64,000 nucleotides of DNA, from NCBI GenBank assembly GCA_052169395.1, contig JBQNCN010000002.1:1-64000 (forward strand). Direction: 5' to 3'. The DNA is from Fimenecus sp052169395. Lineage in GTDB: Bacteria > Bacillota > Clostridia > Oscillospirales > Acutalibacteraceae. Position 1 is the first letter of the stretch. Every line of letters begins with the position of its first letter. Below the pieces are notes generated by a model that did not search any database, had not been told where the DNA came from, and was given only the letters and a program-made list of their open reading frames with translations. This document shows positions 17,144 to 25,367 of this stretch, in pieces. Both the position numbers and the translations under genes were made by a program.

Positions 17144-17609
17144 AAAATCTGTTCTGTTGTTTCAGCGTTTTATCCATCTCTCTTGATGCGGATTTCTTCG
17201 CTGCAGTTTCCCTTTTATCATATAGCTTTTTACCCTTGCAAAGACCGATTTCAAGCTTTGCTTTACCGTTTTTAAAATAAACCGAAAGCGCAATAAGCGT
17301 AAGCCCTTTTTCCTTAACGCTTTGGTGAAGCCGTCTTATCTCTTTTTTATGCATTAAAAGTTTTCTTTTGCGATAAGGGTCTTTATTGAAAATATTTCCG
17401 TTTTCATAAGGGCTTATATGCATTCCCGTTATAAAAAGCTCGCCCTTTTCCACCTCGCAGTAGCTGTCTTTAAGGTTTGCCTTGCCTGCACGAAGGCTTT
17501 TTACCTCGGTGCCGAAAAGCTCAATTCCAGCCTCATATTTTTCAAGAACAAAATATTCATGATACGCCTTACGATTACTTGCAACAGGCTTTAAATTTTC
17601 ACTGTTCAT
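17142..17609 (-). CDS. smpB: SsrA-binding protein SmpB
   Basis: 155 aa. It binds tmRNA and brings it to stalled ribosomes. Diagnostic blocks: YFVLEKYEAGIELFGTEVKSLR, ANLKDSYCEV, RKLLMHKKEI, LGLCKGKKLYDKRET-like (here IGLCKGKKLYDKRE). The basic tail needed to enter the A site is present (KTLKQQNRF). ATG 17609 overlaps the recR stop by 4 bases. No tmRNA gene is found in the window. Confidence 0.96.
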   Translation of the reverse strand: MNSENLKPVASNRKAYHEYFVLEKYEAGIELFGTEVKSLRAGKANLKDSYCEVEKGELFITGMHISPYENGNIFNKDPYRKRKLLMHKKEIRRLHQSVKEKGLTLIALSVYFKNGKAKLEIGLCKGKKLYDKRETAAKKSASREMDKTLKQQNRF

Positions 17610-18211
17610 ATTATATCTCTTCCCAAAAGAGCCTTTGAAAGAGTTACTTCATCGGCGTTTTCAATTGATGCACCGACAGGCACACCATAAGAAAGTCTTG
17701 TCGTTTTAACTCCAAGCGGCTTTAAAAGTTTACTGAGATACATTGAAGTCGCCTCCCCCTCGACAGTCGGGTTTGTCGCCATTATAACTTCACTTACAGG
17801 ATTTTTTTCATCATTTATTCGCGCAAGAAGCTCCTTTATTGCAAGTTCATTCGGCCCTATGTTCTGCATCGGTGAAATTGCGCCGTGAAGCACATGATAG
17901 ACACCTATGAATTCATGTGTTTTTTCAACCGCAATAACATCTCTGGGATCTTCAACTACACAGATAAGCGAATTATCTCTTTTAGGATTTTTACAAATAG
18001 GGCAAACATCTTCCTCTGTCAAATTCTGACAGATTTTACAGCGGTGAATATTATTATGTGCCGTATTTATAGCTTCGGTAAGCATTTCAAGACGATCATT
18101 TGAAAGTCCCAAAACATAAAAAGCCATTCTCTCTGCAGATTTGTAACCTACAGAGGGAAATTTTCTAAATTCTTCAACTAATCTTTCAAGTGCAGGAACT
18201 ATATAATCCAT
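17606..18211 (-). CDS. recR: recombination protein RecR
   Basis: 201 aa. It acts with RecF and RecO to load RecA at gaps. N-terminal helix-hairpin-helix (FPSVGYKSAERMAFY), C4 zinc motif CKIC...CPIC, then a Toprim domain (LICVVEDPRDVIAVE, ATNPTVEGEATS). It sits in the conserved order dnaX-ybaB-recR and overlaps smpB. Confidence 0.96.
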   Translation of the reverse strand: MDYIVPALERLVEEFRKFPSVGYKSAERMAFYVLGLSNDRLEMLTEAINTAHNNIHRCKICQNLTEEDVCPICKNPKRDNSLICVVEDPRDVIAVEKTHEFIGVYHVLHGAISPMQNIGPNELAIKELLARINDEKNPVSEVIMATNPTVEGEATSMYLSKLLKPLGVKTTRLSYGVPVGASIENADEVTLSKALLGRDII

Positions 18212-18213
18212 TA

Positions 18214-18546
18214 TTAAAATCCGGGTATGTTGAGTCCGCCTGTAAGCTTGCTCATTTCGGTTTCAGTCGCTTCATCAGCCCTTTTCATTGCCTCATTAAG
18301 TGCAGCGGTAAGAAGATCCTCAAGCATTTCAACATCATCAGGATCAACCGCATCCGGACTTATCTTAATGCTTTTAATTTCATGAGCACCCGATACAACT
18401 ACATTTACAACTCCTCCGCCTGAGGATGCTGTGTATTCGGTCTGTTCAAGTTCCTCCTGTCTTGCCTGCATATTTTCCTGAAGCTGTTGAAGCTGTTTCA
18501 TATATGCCGCTCCTGTCGGGCCCTGATTAGGTATTCTTGCTTTCAT
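18214..18546 (-). CDS. ybaB: YbaB/EbfC nucleoid-associated protein
   Basis: 110 aa DNA-binding dimer. A Met/Gln-rich N-terminal helix precedes the conserved VVNVVVSGAHEIKSIKISPD and DDVEMLEDLLTAALNEA blocks. It lies 2 bases before recR and 9 bases after dnaX, the standard Firmicutes order. Confidence 0.94.
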   Translation of the reverse strand: MKARIPNQGPTGAAYMKQLQQLQENMQARQEELEQTEYTASSGGGVVNVVVSGAHEIKSIKISPDAVDPDDVEMLEDLLTAALNEAMKRADEATETEMSKLTGGLNIPGF

Positions 18547-18555
18547 ATTTTCCTC

Positions 18556-20184
18556 TCAATTTTTAAAACCTAAATCGCTCGCTCTTTTTAAAAGCTCTGA
18601 AAACGGATCGGTTTCTTTTTTATTTTTTTCTTCTCTTTTTGTATTTACTGCAACCTCAAAGGCTTTACCATATTTTTTCCAAACAGCTTTTTTTATTATA
18701 TTTCCGTAATTTCCTCCTGATAAAAGCTGAGGAAGTGCAGTATTTTCTGAATCTATAACAAGGAATTTTCCTTTTACAAATGCAGTGCTGTCTTTAAGTA
18801 TTGTTTTAAGCAACGGATTCGTTTCTGCAAAACTCACCACAATCTCGCTCCATTCTTCAAATGGTCCGTCTGATATTTCAAAGCTAACATCATCATACAT
18901 TTTTTCCGAATTTTCATCCGCTTTCCGTTCGATATCAGAAACATTACAAAAATCTTGTTTTATAAATCCTTCAGAATTATTTTCACAAGTATTTTCAGAA
19001 AACGATTTTTTTATTTCCGAAACAACAGACGAAGTGCGAACTTCATCCGATTGCGATTTATCGCGACCGCTTTCAGACTTTTGTTTTATTAAAGTTCCTG
19101 AAAGCTCCGGATTACATAGCCTTATCACAGTTATTTCACATACGGTTTTTCTATCTGCACCCGACTTCATCTTTAAAACAGCAGAACTTAAAATATCTAT
19201 ATCATCAATTATTTCATGCAGTCCGAATTTTTCCGCCTGAATCTTAACTCTTTCAGTTTCACTTTCACTAAGAGCTATCATATCGGAATAATTTTTAACA
19301 GAAAGCGTTATCATCATATTCCTGAAATATCTTATAAGTTCTTCAAGAAGCACCTGCATATCACAAGAATCCGCATAAAGTTCAGATACTGCTCGAAGTG
19401 CCGTTTCAGTATCCTTATTTGCCGCAGCACTTACAATTTCAGATATTCTATTAAGTTCCGAAAGTCCTGCAGCCTTCGCCGCCATTTCTTCCGTAATTGT
19501 TTCTCCCGATGAGGCACAGGAATCCAAAATGGAAAGAGCATCTCTCAATGCACCATCACTCATTCTGGCAATAAATAACGCCGCATCATCAGTAATATCA
19601 ATGTCTTCCTTTACCGCAACCTCTTTAAGTCTTCCCGCTATCTTCACAGGCTCTATCCTTTTAAAATCAAAACGCTGGCAGCGTGAAAGAATAGTTGCTA
19701 AAAGCTTTTGCGGTTCCGTTGTGGCAAGAATAAACTTCACATATTCAGGCGGCTCTTCAAGTGTTTTAAGAAGTGCATTAAATGCATCGTTTGAAAGTTC
19801 ATGTACCTCGTCTATTATATATACTTTATATCTAAGACTTGACGGCACAAAATTAACCTCTTCAATTATTCGCCGTATATCATCAATACCTCTATTTGAA
19901 GCGGCATCCATCTCTATAACGTCTGTTGTATCACCATTTTCAACAGCAAGACAGGACGCACATTTGCCGCACGGCTCACCGTCTTTTGAATTCTCACAAT
20001 TAAGCGCTTTTGCAAATATTTTAGCACAAGAGGTTTTCCCCGTACCTCTTGAGCCTGCAAAAAGATAAGCATGTGCAAGCTTACCGCTTATAATTGAATT
20101 TTTAAGCGCAAGAATGTTATATTCCTGACCGACGACATCGGAAAACAGCCTCGGACGATATTTTCTATAAAGAACCTTATACAT
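18556..20184 (-). CDS. dnaX: DNA polymerase III subunit gamma/tau
   Basis: 542 aa from ATG 20184 (YKVLYRKYRP is the usual start); GTG 20196 would add 4 residues. Clamp-loader ATPase: Walker A GSRGTGKTS, zinc Cys cluster CENSKDGEPCGKCASC, Walker B VYIIDEVHELS, sensor ATTEPQKL and arginine-finger region SRCQRFDF. The Ser/Glu-rich section after about residue 370 is the tau linker. The SRP RNA gene lies 30 bases upstream, as in Bacillus. I see no convincing programmed frameshift. Confidence 0.96.
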   Translation of the reverse strand: MYKVLYRKYRPRLFSDVVGQEYNILALKNSIISGKLAHAYLFAGSRGTGKTSCAKIFAKALNCENSKDGEPCGKCASCLAVENGDTTDVIEMDAASNRGIDDIRRIIEEVNFVPSSLRYKVYIIDEVHELSNDAFNALLKTLEEPPEYVKFILATTEPQKLLATILSRCQRFDFKRIEPVKIAGRLKEVAVKEDIDITDDAALFIARMSDGALRDALSILDSCASSGETITEEMAAKAAGLSELNRISEIVSAAANKDTETALRAVSELYADSCDMQVLLEELIRYFRNMMITLSVKNYSDMIALSESETERVKIQAEKFGLHEIIDDIDILSSAVLKMKSGADRKTVCEITVIRLCNPELSGTLIKQKSESGRDKSQSDEVRTSSVVSEIKKSFSENTCENNSEGFIKQDFCNVSDIERKADENSEKMYDDVSFEISDGPFEEWSEIVVSFAETNPLLKTILKDSTAFVKGKFLVIDSENTALPQLLSGGNYGNIIKKAVWKKYGKAFEVAVNTKREEKNKKETDPFSELLKRASDLGFKN

Positions 20185-20214
20185 AAATGCAAACACCTAT
20201 AAAATTAACCTTAA

Positions 20215-20337
20215 TTTGACAGTACGCCGCACGGGCACCCTGTGTCGCACAGGCAGACCGCTTAATGCTGCTCGGTTCCCCGCCTGACATGGTTCACGGC
20301 GCTCTGCCGCACAGACCCATAACGGCGCACCGTCAAA
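20215..20337 (-). ncRNA. ffs: signal recognition particle RNA (small bacterial type)
   Basis: On the minus strand the conserved domain IV reads GTGAACCATGTCAGGCGG, then GGAACCGAGCAGCATTAAGCGG, matching the SRP54-binding loop of 4.5S/scRNA. The ends pair as TTTGACGGTGCGCCG with CGGCGTACTGTCAAA, giving a long rod. Its GC content is far above that of the flanks. It lies directly upstream of dnaX. Confidence 0.95.
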
Positions 20338-20351
20338 TCAAGGTTTTTAAT

Positions 20352-20380
20352 ATTATAATGCTTATCTTATATTTTTACAA
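20352..20380 (-). promoter_or_regulatory. SRP RNA (and probably dnaX) promoter
   Basis: TTGTAA (20375-20380), 17-base spacer, TATAAT (20352-20357); the start point would be near 20345, just before the RNA 5' end. Confidence 0.8.
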
Positions 20381-20414
20381 GTTTTAAAATAAGTTCTGAC
20401 TATTTTTCAATCAT

Positions 20415-20438
20415 AAAACGGGCAATGTATGCCCGTTT
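20415..20438 (-). terminator. terminator after dnaJ
   Basis: AAAACGGGC / GCCCGTTTT stem overlapping the dnaJ stop codon. Confidence 0.8.
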
Positions 20439-21595
20439 TATCTTTTACGCCTTTTTTTGAAAAAACCCGTATCATTTTCTTTTATATAATTTGCAGGATT
20501 TCCAAATGAAGCATCAAGCTGTTTAAGAAGAGTTTTCTGCTCCTCAGTAAGCTTTTTCGGAACATCAACAATAATACGAACAAGCTCATCGCCCGTTCCT
20601 CTACCGTTAAGATAACGGATTCCTCTGTTTTTAAGTTTAAATACATCCCCGGACTGCGTACCGCCCGGAACATCATAACGAACTTTGCCGTCAATGGTGG
20701 GTACCTCAAGCTCACAACCTATTGCCGCGGCTGCAAAACTTATGTGCATTTCACACCAAACATTGTATCCGTCTCTTTCAAAAATAGGGTGCGGTCTTAC
20801 ATTTACGGCAATCTTTAAATCTCCTGAACCGCCGCCGTTTATCCCGCGATTTCCCTCACCTCTTGCATTTATTATCTGTCCATTATCAATACCGGCAGGA
20901 ATTGAAATTTTAAGCTTCGCTCTTGTTTCAACCATTCCTCTTCCGTGGCATTTTCTACAGGGTTCGTCAATTATTGTACCCTTGCCTCCGCAGCGTCCGC
21001 AAACACTTTGTGATTGAACCGTACCAAGAATCGTTCGTCTTGTCGTGCTAACTCTTCCGGATCCGTTACAATCGGGACAAGTATGTCTTTTGCTTCCTTC
21101 AGCCGCTCCACTTCCATGACACATATCACACTGCTCAATTCTGAAAAAGTCAATTTCCTTATCACAGCCCTTTGCCGCATCCTCAAAAGAAATCGTAACT
21201 GTCGTTGTTGCATCTGTGCCTCGCTGAGGAGCGTTCGGATCTCTCGTTCTTCCTCCGAAACCGCCAAAGCCTCCGAATCCTCCGAATATATCTCCAAATA
21301 TATCTCCAAGATCAACATCAAATCCGCCAAACGGATTTCCTGCACCGCCCTGTGCGGCCGCATTCGGATCTACACCTGCAAAGCCAAAACGATCATAAGC
21401 CGCTTTTTTCTGAGGATCCGAAAGAATCTCATAAGCCTCATTAGCCTCTTTAAACTTTGCCTCTGCAGCTTTATCTCCCGGATGCAAATCAGGATGATAT
21501 TTCTTTGCCGCTGATCTGTACGCTTTTTTTAATTCGTCATCACTTGCCGTTTTTGAAACGCCAAGAACCTCATAATAGTCTCTTTTATCTGCCAT
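20438..21595 (-). CDS. dnaJ: chaperone DnaJ
   Basis: 385 aa. J domain with HPD (YHPDLHPGD), a Gly/Phe-rich linker (GGFGGFGGFGG), four zinc repeats (CDMCHGSG, CPDCNGSG, CGRCGGKG, CRKCHGRG) and the C-terminal substrate domains. It stimulates DnaK ATPase and delivers substrates. It is separated from dnaK by a hairpin, so its expression may be partly attenuated relative to dnaK. Confidence 0.97.
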   Translation of the reverse strand: MADKRDYYEVLGVSKTASDDELKKAYRSAAKKYHPDLHPGDKAAEAKFKEANEAYEILSDPQKKAAYDRFGFAGVDPNAAAQGGAGNPFGGFDVDLGDIFGDIFGGFGGFGGFGGRTRDPNAPQRGTDATTTVTISFEDAAKGCDKEIDFFRIEQCDMCHGSGAAEGSKRHTCPDCNGSGRVSTTRRTILGTVQSQSVCGRCGGKGTIIDEPCRKCHGRGMVETRAKLKISIPAGIDNGQIINARGEGNRGINGGGSGDLKIAVNVRPHPIFERDGYNVWCEMHISFAAAAIGCELEVPTIDGKVRYDVPGGTQSGDVFKLKNRGIRYLNGRGTGDELVRIIVDVPKKLTEEQKTLLKQLDASFGNPANYIKENDTGFFKKRRKR

Positions 21596-21664
21596 TTAGC
21601 AATCCTTTTTCATTAATGTGCAAAATATTAAAACGAAAAGCATTTTTTGTCAACAAAGCTTTTC

Positions 21665-21691
21665 ACGACTCTCGCAAAAAGCGAGAGTCGT
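21665..21691 (-). terminator. hairpin between dnaK and dnaJ
   Basis: Perfect 11-bp stem ACGACTCTCGC / GCGAGAGTCGT with a 5-base loop, 8 bases after the dnaK stop. The T run is poor, so it may be a partial terminator or an RNA processing/stability element. Confidence 0.6.
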
Positions 21692-21698
21692 TATAAAA

Positions 21699-23552
21699 TT
21701 AGTTTTTAGGGTCTTCCACATCTCTGAAATCGGCATTATAGTAGCCGTCCGAACTTTTATTTTCGGAATTTCCTGAATCCTGTCCCGATGCTGCGCCGGT
21801 TTGTGCATTTGCCTGTGCGGAATTCTTATAAATCTGTTCGGAAATTTTATAGAACGCCTGCTGAAGAGCTTCGGTTTTCGCCTTAATATCCGCAGTATTA
21901 TCTGTTGATATTGCCGCTTTTAAATCATTAAGCTTACCTTCGATTTCGCTCTTATCTCCTTCGGGTATTTTATCTCCATTTTCCTTAAGGATTTTCTCTG
22001 TCTGATAAACAAGCTGATCCGCATTATTCTTTGTATCAATAGCTTCTTTTCTTTCTTTATCCTCTTTTTCAAACTTAGAAGCCTCTTTGACCGCCTTGTC
22101 GATTTCATCTTTGCTCATATTTGTAGAAGATGTTATCGAAATACTCTGTTCTTTATTGGTTCCCAAATCCTTTGCAGAAACATGAACTATACCGTTTGCA
22201 TCAATATCAAATGTTACCTCAATCTGAGGAACACCTCTCGGTGCGGGCATAATTCCGTCAAGATGGAATACTCCAAGAGTTTTATTATCTTTTGCAAACT
22301 CTCTTTCTCCCTGAAGAACATGTACCTCAACGGATGTCTGATTGTCAGCTGCAGTTGAAAATATCTGGCTCTTTTTAGTAGGTATCGTTGTATTTCTTTC
22401 AATGATTTTTGTTGAAACTCCACCCATTGTTTCAATTCCAAGTGAAAGTGGAGTTACATCAAGAAGAAGAATACCCTCTACATCTCCGCCTAAAACACCG
22501 CCTTGAATTGCAGCTCCGACAGCCACGCACTCATCAGGGTTAATTCCCTTTGACGGCTCAACACCTGTAAACTGCTTAATTGCTTCCTGAACAGCCGGAA
22601 TTCTCGAAGAACCTCCAACAAGAAGAATTTTTGAAAGTTCTGTCGCCTTTAAACCCGCATCTGAAAGAGCCTGTTTCACGGGAGTCATTGTTCTCTGAAC
22701 AAGATCCTCTGTCAATTCATTGAATTTTGCTCTTGTAAGTGTTGTCTGAAGGTGCTTAGGACCTGTTGCATCAGCTGTAATATAAGGAAGATTAACCTCT
22801 GTCTGTGTTGCACCGGAAAGTTCAATTTTCGCCTTTTCAGCTGCATCTTTCAAACGCTGCATAGCCATTTTATCCGCTCTTAAATCAACACCCTGCTCTT
22901 TTTTAAAATTATCCGCAAGGAAGTCAATAATCCTCTGATCAAAATCGTCGCCGCCAAGTCTTGTATCTCCCGCAGTTGCAAGAACCTCCTGAACACCGTC
23001 ACCCATTTCGATTATTGAAACGTCAAAAGTTCCTCCGCCAAGATCGTAAACCATAATCTTAAGCTCCGCCTTTTCCTTGTCTATTCCATAGGCAAGTGCC
23101 GCAGCCGTAGGCTCATTAATAATTCTTTTTACATCAAGACCCGCAATTTTACCGGCATCTTTTGTAGCCTGTCTTTGAGAGTCACTGAAATATGCCGGCA
23201 CAGTAATAACCGCCTCTGATACCGATGTTCCCAAATAACTTTCGGCATCGGATTTTAATTTCTGAAGTATCATCGCTGAAACTTCCTGTGGAGTGTAGTT
23301 TTTAGAATCAATTTCCACATGATAATCCTCACCCATATGGCGCTTTATAGAGTAAACAGTTCTGTCCGGATCCTGAATAGCCTTTGCCTTTGCAGTCTGT
23401 CCGACAAGTCTTTCGCCGTTTTTAGAAAAGTTTACAACCGACGGTGTTGTTCTGCTGCCCTCCGCATTTGCAATTACAACCGGCTCGCCACCTTCCATTA
23501 CGGAAACACATGAATTTGTAGTACCTAAATCAATACCTATAATTTTACCCAT
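21699..23552 (-). CDS. dnaK: chaperone DnaK (Hsp70)
   Basis: 617 aa from ATG 23552, with GGAGGAG upstream; the longest frame adds 8 unlikely residues. ATPase domain blocks GIDLGTTNSCV, VPAYFSDSQRQATKDAG, VYDLGGGTFDVSI and LVGGSSRIPAVQ; the substrate domain begins after LLDVTPLSLGIET. Third gene of the hrcA operon under CIRCE control. Confidence 0.98.
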   Translation of the reverse strand: MGKIIGIDLGTTNSCVSVMEGGEPVVIANAEGSRTTPSVVNFSKNGERLVGQTAKAKAIQDPDRTVYSIKRHMGEDYHVEIDSKNYTPQEVSAMILQKLKSDAESYLGTSVSEAVITVPAYFSDSQRQATKDAGKIAGLDVKRIINEPTAAALAYGIDKEKAELKIMVYDLGGGTFDVSIIEMGDGVQEVLATAGDTRLGGDDFDQRIIDFLADNFKKEQGVDLRADKMAMQRLKDAAEKAKIELSGATQTEVNLPYITADATGPKHLQTTLTRAKFNELTEDLVQRTMTPVKQALSDAGLKATELSKILLVGGSSRIPAVQEAIKQFTGVEPSKGINPDECVAVGAAIQGGVLGGDVEGILLLDVTPLSLGIETMGGVSTKIIERNTTIPTKKSQIFSTAADNQTSVEVHVLQGEREFAKDNKTLGVFHLDGIMPAPRGVPQIEVTFDIDANGIVHVSAKDLGTNKEQSISITSSTNMSKDEIDKAVKEASKFEKEDKERKEAIDTKNNADQLVYQTEKILKENGDKIPEGDKSEIEGKLNDLKAAISTDNTADIKAKTEALQQAFYKISEQIYKNSAQANAQTGAASGQDSGNSENKSSDGYYNADFRDVEDPKN

Positions 23553-23616
23553 TTTTCTCCTCCGAAAAAATTTCAAAAATCAAAAATAATATATTTCTTT
23601 AATTGGAAATATCCAA

Positions 23617-24129
23617 TCAATTGGCAACTTTTACCATTGCTCGTCTTATAACCTTATCGCCTATTTTATAGCCTTTTTGAAACACTTCTACGATTTCTTC
23701 AGCCTTAAAACTTTCATCTTCTACATGCATAACCGCCGTATGAATATTGGGATCAAAACTGTCACCGCTTTCGCCATAACATTCCGCACCCGCCTTTTCA
23801 AGAGCTTTTTTCAGCTTTGAAAATATCATTTCAGTACCTGTCTTATAATCTTCATATGATACATTTTCAGCACCTTCAGCTCTTTCAAAGTCGTCTAAAA
23901 TCGGGAGCAGTTCCCCAAACACATCAGCCTTTGCCTCAGTAAAGAGATTTTGTTTTTCCTCCTTTGTCCGCCTGCGATAATTATCATATTCCGCAAGTGT
24001 TCTTAGGTACTTATCTTTTTCATCAGCAAGATTTTTTTCAAGTTCTGAAAGCTTTTCCTGAATTTTTGCGTTGTCATCCTTTTTCGATTTGGATGTTTTC
24101 GCTTTTTGTGTTTTCTTCTCTTCTGCCAC
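23617..24129 (-). CDS. grpE: nucleotide exchange factor GrpE
   Basis: 170 aa from GTG 24129, which follows GGAGGA and lies one base after the hrcA stop; a TTG at 24165 is the longest frame but overlaps hrcA by 35 bases. A basic, coiled-coil N-terminus is followed by YLRTLAEYDNYRRRT and the beta-wing region (GDSFDPNIHTAVMHV, GYKIGDKVIRRAMVKV). It releases ADP from DnaK. Confidence 0.95.
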   Translation of the reverse strand: MAEEKKTQKAKTSKSKKDDNAKIQEKLSELEKNLADEKDKYLRTLAEYDNYRRRTKEEKQNLFTEAKADVFGELLPILDDFERAEGAENVSYEDYKTGTEMIFSKLKKALEKAGAECYGESGDSFDPNIHTAVMHVEDESFKAEEIVEVFQKGYKIGDKVIRRAMVKVAN

Positions 24130-24130
24130 T

Positions 24131-25168
24131 TTAATCCTCCGAATTTCTTGATAGTATTTCTCCAACAGCCTTTGTCAAATATTCAAGGCGCGGAATAAGC
24201 TTTTCGTAATCTATTCTAGTGGGACCTATTATCCCCATTGCACCTCTTTCAGCACCATTAAGATTGTATTCACCGAAAACCAAAGACGAATTTCGCAACT
24301 CGGTAAAATAATTTTCACTACCTATAAGTGTCTTGGTACCGCTTTGCTTTATGCCGCTTTCAAACACCTTTTTAAGCGGTTCTTTATCTGATAAAAAGGT
24401 TAAAAGCTCGCCTGCCGTATTTATAAGTTCTTCGTGATTTAAAATATTATGCTGTCCTTCAAGAATAATTTCACTCCTTTCAGTAGCTCTGGAAAGCTCT
24501 TGAAGAGCAACTAAAAGCGGAGTTATTACAAAAGCTTTCCCTCCCATTGAAAGAGCAAGCGTTTGAATTTTTGCGGTAGTTATTTCGCTTGCAGGTTTTC
24601 CGAAAAACTCGACATTAACAATATTATAGTAGTGTTCAATAATATCGGGTGTAATTTCTCCATCCGTATGCGTTACAGAACTTTTTAGAATACCTGATGA
24701 GGTAAGCAAAACCACCATTGCCGTATGCCTTCCAAGCGGAAGAAGTTCTGCTCTTTTAACAACCGAATTTCTATCCTTAGGTGTTGTTGTAAGCGCCGCA
24801 CAGTCGGATAAATCCGCAAGTACCTTTGCCGCCTTATCAAGAAGAGCTATCGCCTCGGTCGAAGTATTCTGCAGTTCGGCATCAATATATCTTTTATCAC
24901 TTTCCGATATTTCATATCGGCCCATAAGATTGTCTACATAATATCTATACCCTAAATTTGTAGGTACTCTACCCGAAGATATATAAGGCTGATCAATAAG
25001 CCCTAATTCGGTAAGCGCCGCCATCTCATTTCGAACGGTTGCCGATGATATGGATAAATCCGCATAATCTATAAGTGCTTTTGAACCGACAGGTTCTCCC
25101 GTGGTTATAAAACTCTTTACTATATATGCAAGAATTTTTTCTCGCCTTTCAGTAATACCGCTTTCCAT
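24131..25168 (-). CDS. hrcA: heat-inducible transcription repressor HrcA
   Basis: 345 aa from ATG 25168, with AAAGGAGGGG upstream. N-terminal winged helix (RREKILAYIVKSFITTGEPVGSKAL, SSATVRNEM), then the GAF-like regulatory domain. It binds the CIRCE element found 20 bases upstream of its own start and so represses its own operon. Confidence 0.96.
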   Translation of the reverse strand: MESGITERREKILAYIVKSFITTGEPVGSKALIDYADLSISSATVRNEMAALTELGLIDQPYISSGRVPTNLGYRYYVDNLMGRYEISESDKRYIDAELQNTSTEAIALLDKAAKVLADLSDCAALTTTPKDRNSVVKRAELLPLGRHTAMVVLLTSSGILKSSVTHTDGEITPDIIEHYYNIVNVEFFGKPASEITTAKIQTLALSMGGKAFVITPLLVALQELSRATERSEIILEGQHNILNHEELINTAGELLTFLSDKEPLKKVFESGIKQSGTKTLIGSENYFTELRNSSLVFGEYNLNGAERGAMGIIGPTRIDYEKLIPRLEYLTKAVGEILSRNSED

Positions 25169-25187
25169 AACCCCTCCTTTAGCACTG

Positions 25188-25214
25188 TTAGCACTCAAGT
25201 GATAAGAGTGCTAA
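25188..25214. promoter_or_regulatory. CIRCE operator
   Basis: TTAGCACTC, 9-base spacer, GAGTGCTAA: a perfect match to the CIRCE consensus. It spans the start point of the hrcA promoter. Confidence 0.97.
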
Positions 25215-25224
25215 CTACAATCAA

Positions 25225-25253
25225 ATAATACTACTATAATCACTTTTTGTCAA
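25225..25253 (-). promoter_or_regulatory. hrcA-grpE-dnaK promoter
   Basis: TTGACA (25248-25253), 17-base spacer, TATTAT (25225-25230), with CIRCE immediately downstream. Confidence 0.85.
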
Positions 25254-25270
25254 GCATATTCAAAGTGAAA

Positions 25271-25291
25271 TTGTAAACAATATGTTAACAA
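25271..25291. promoter_or_regulatory. imperfect palindrome upstream of htpG
   Basis: TTGTAAACA, 3-base spacer, TGTTAACAA: arms match at 8 of 9 positions. It ends 15 bases before the htpG -35 box. No CIRCE copy faces htpG, so this could be a separate operator. Confidence 0.4.
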
Positions 25292-25306
25292 AGCACCCTA
25301 TTCGCC

Positions 25307-25334
25307 TTGACAAAAACAACAGTAATAATATAAT
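25307..25334 (+). promoter_or_regulatory. htpG promoter
   Basis: TTGACA (25307-25312), 16-base spacer, TATAAT (25329-25334). Confidence 0.8.
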
Positions 25335-25367
25335 TATTGCGATATAAACAGTTTGGAGATGTATACA

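Noticed and set aside
18600..18640. A/T-rich stretch near the dnaX 3' end as a programmed frameshift for gamma
   Set aside because: It lies at the very end of the gene and would remove only a few residues, so it cannot make a gamma-type product.
19529..20068. Plus-strand 179-codon frame inside dnaX
   Set aside because: Antisense shadow of the ATPase domain; Ser-rich composition comes from the reverse reading of dnaX codons.
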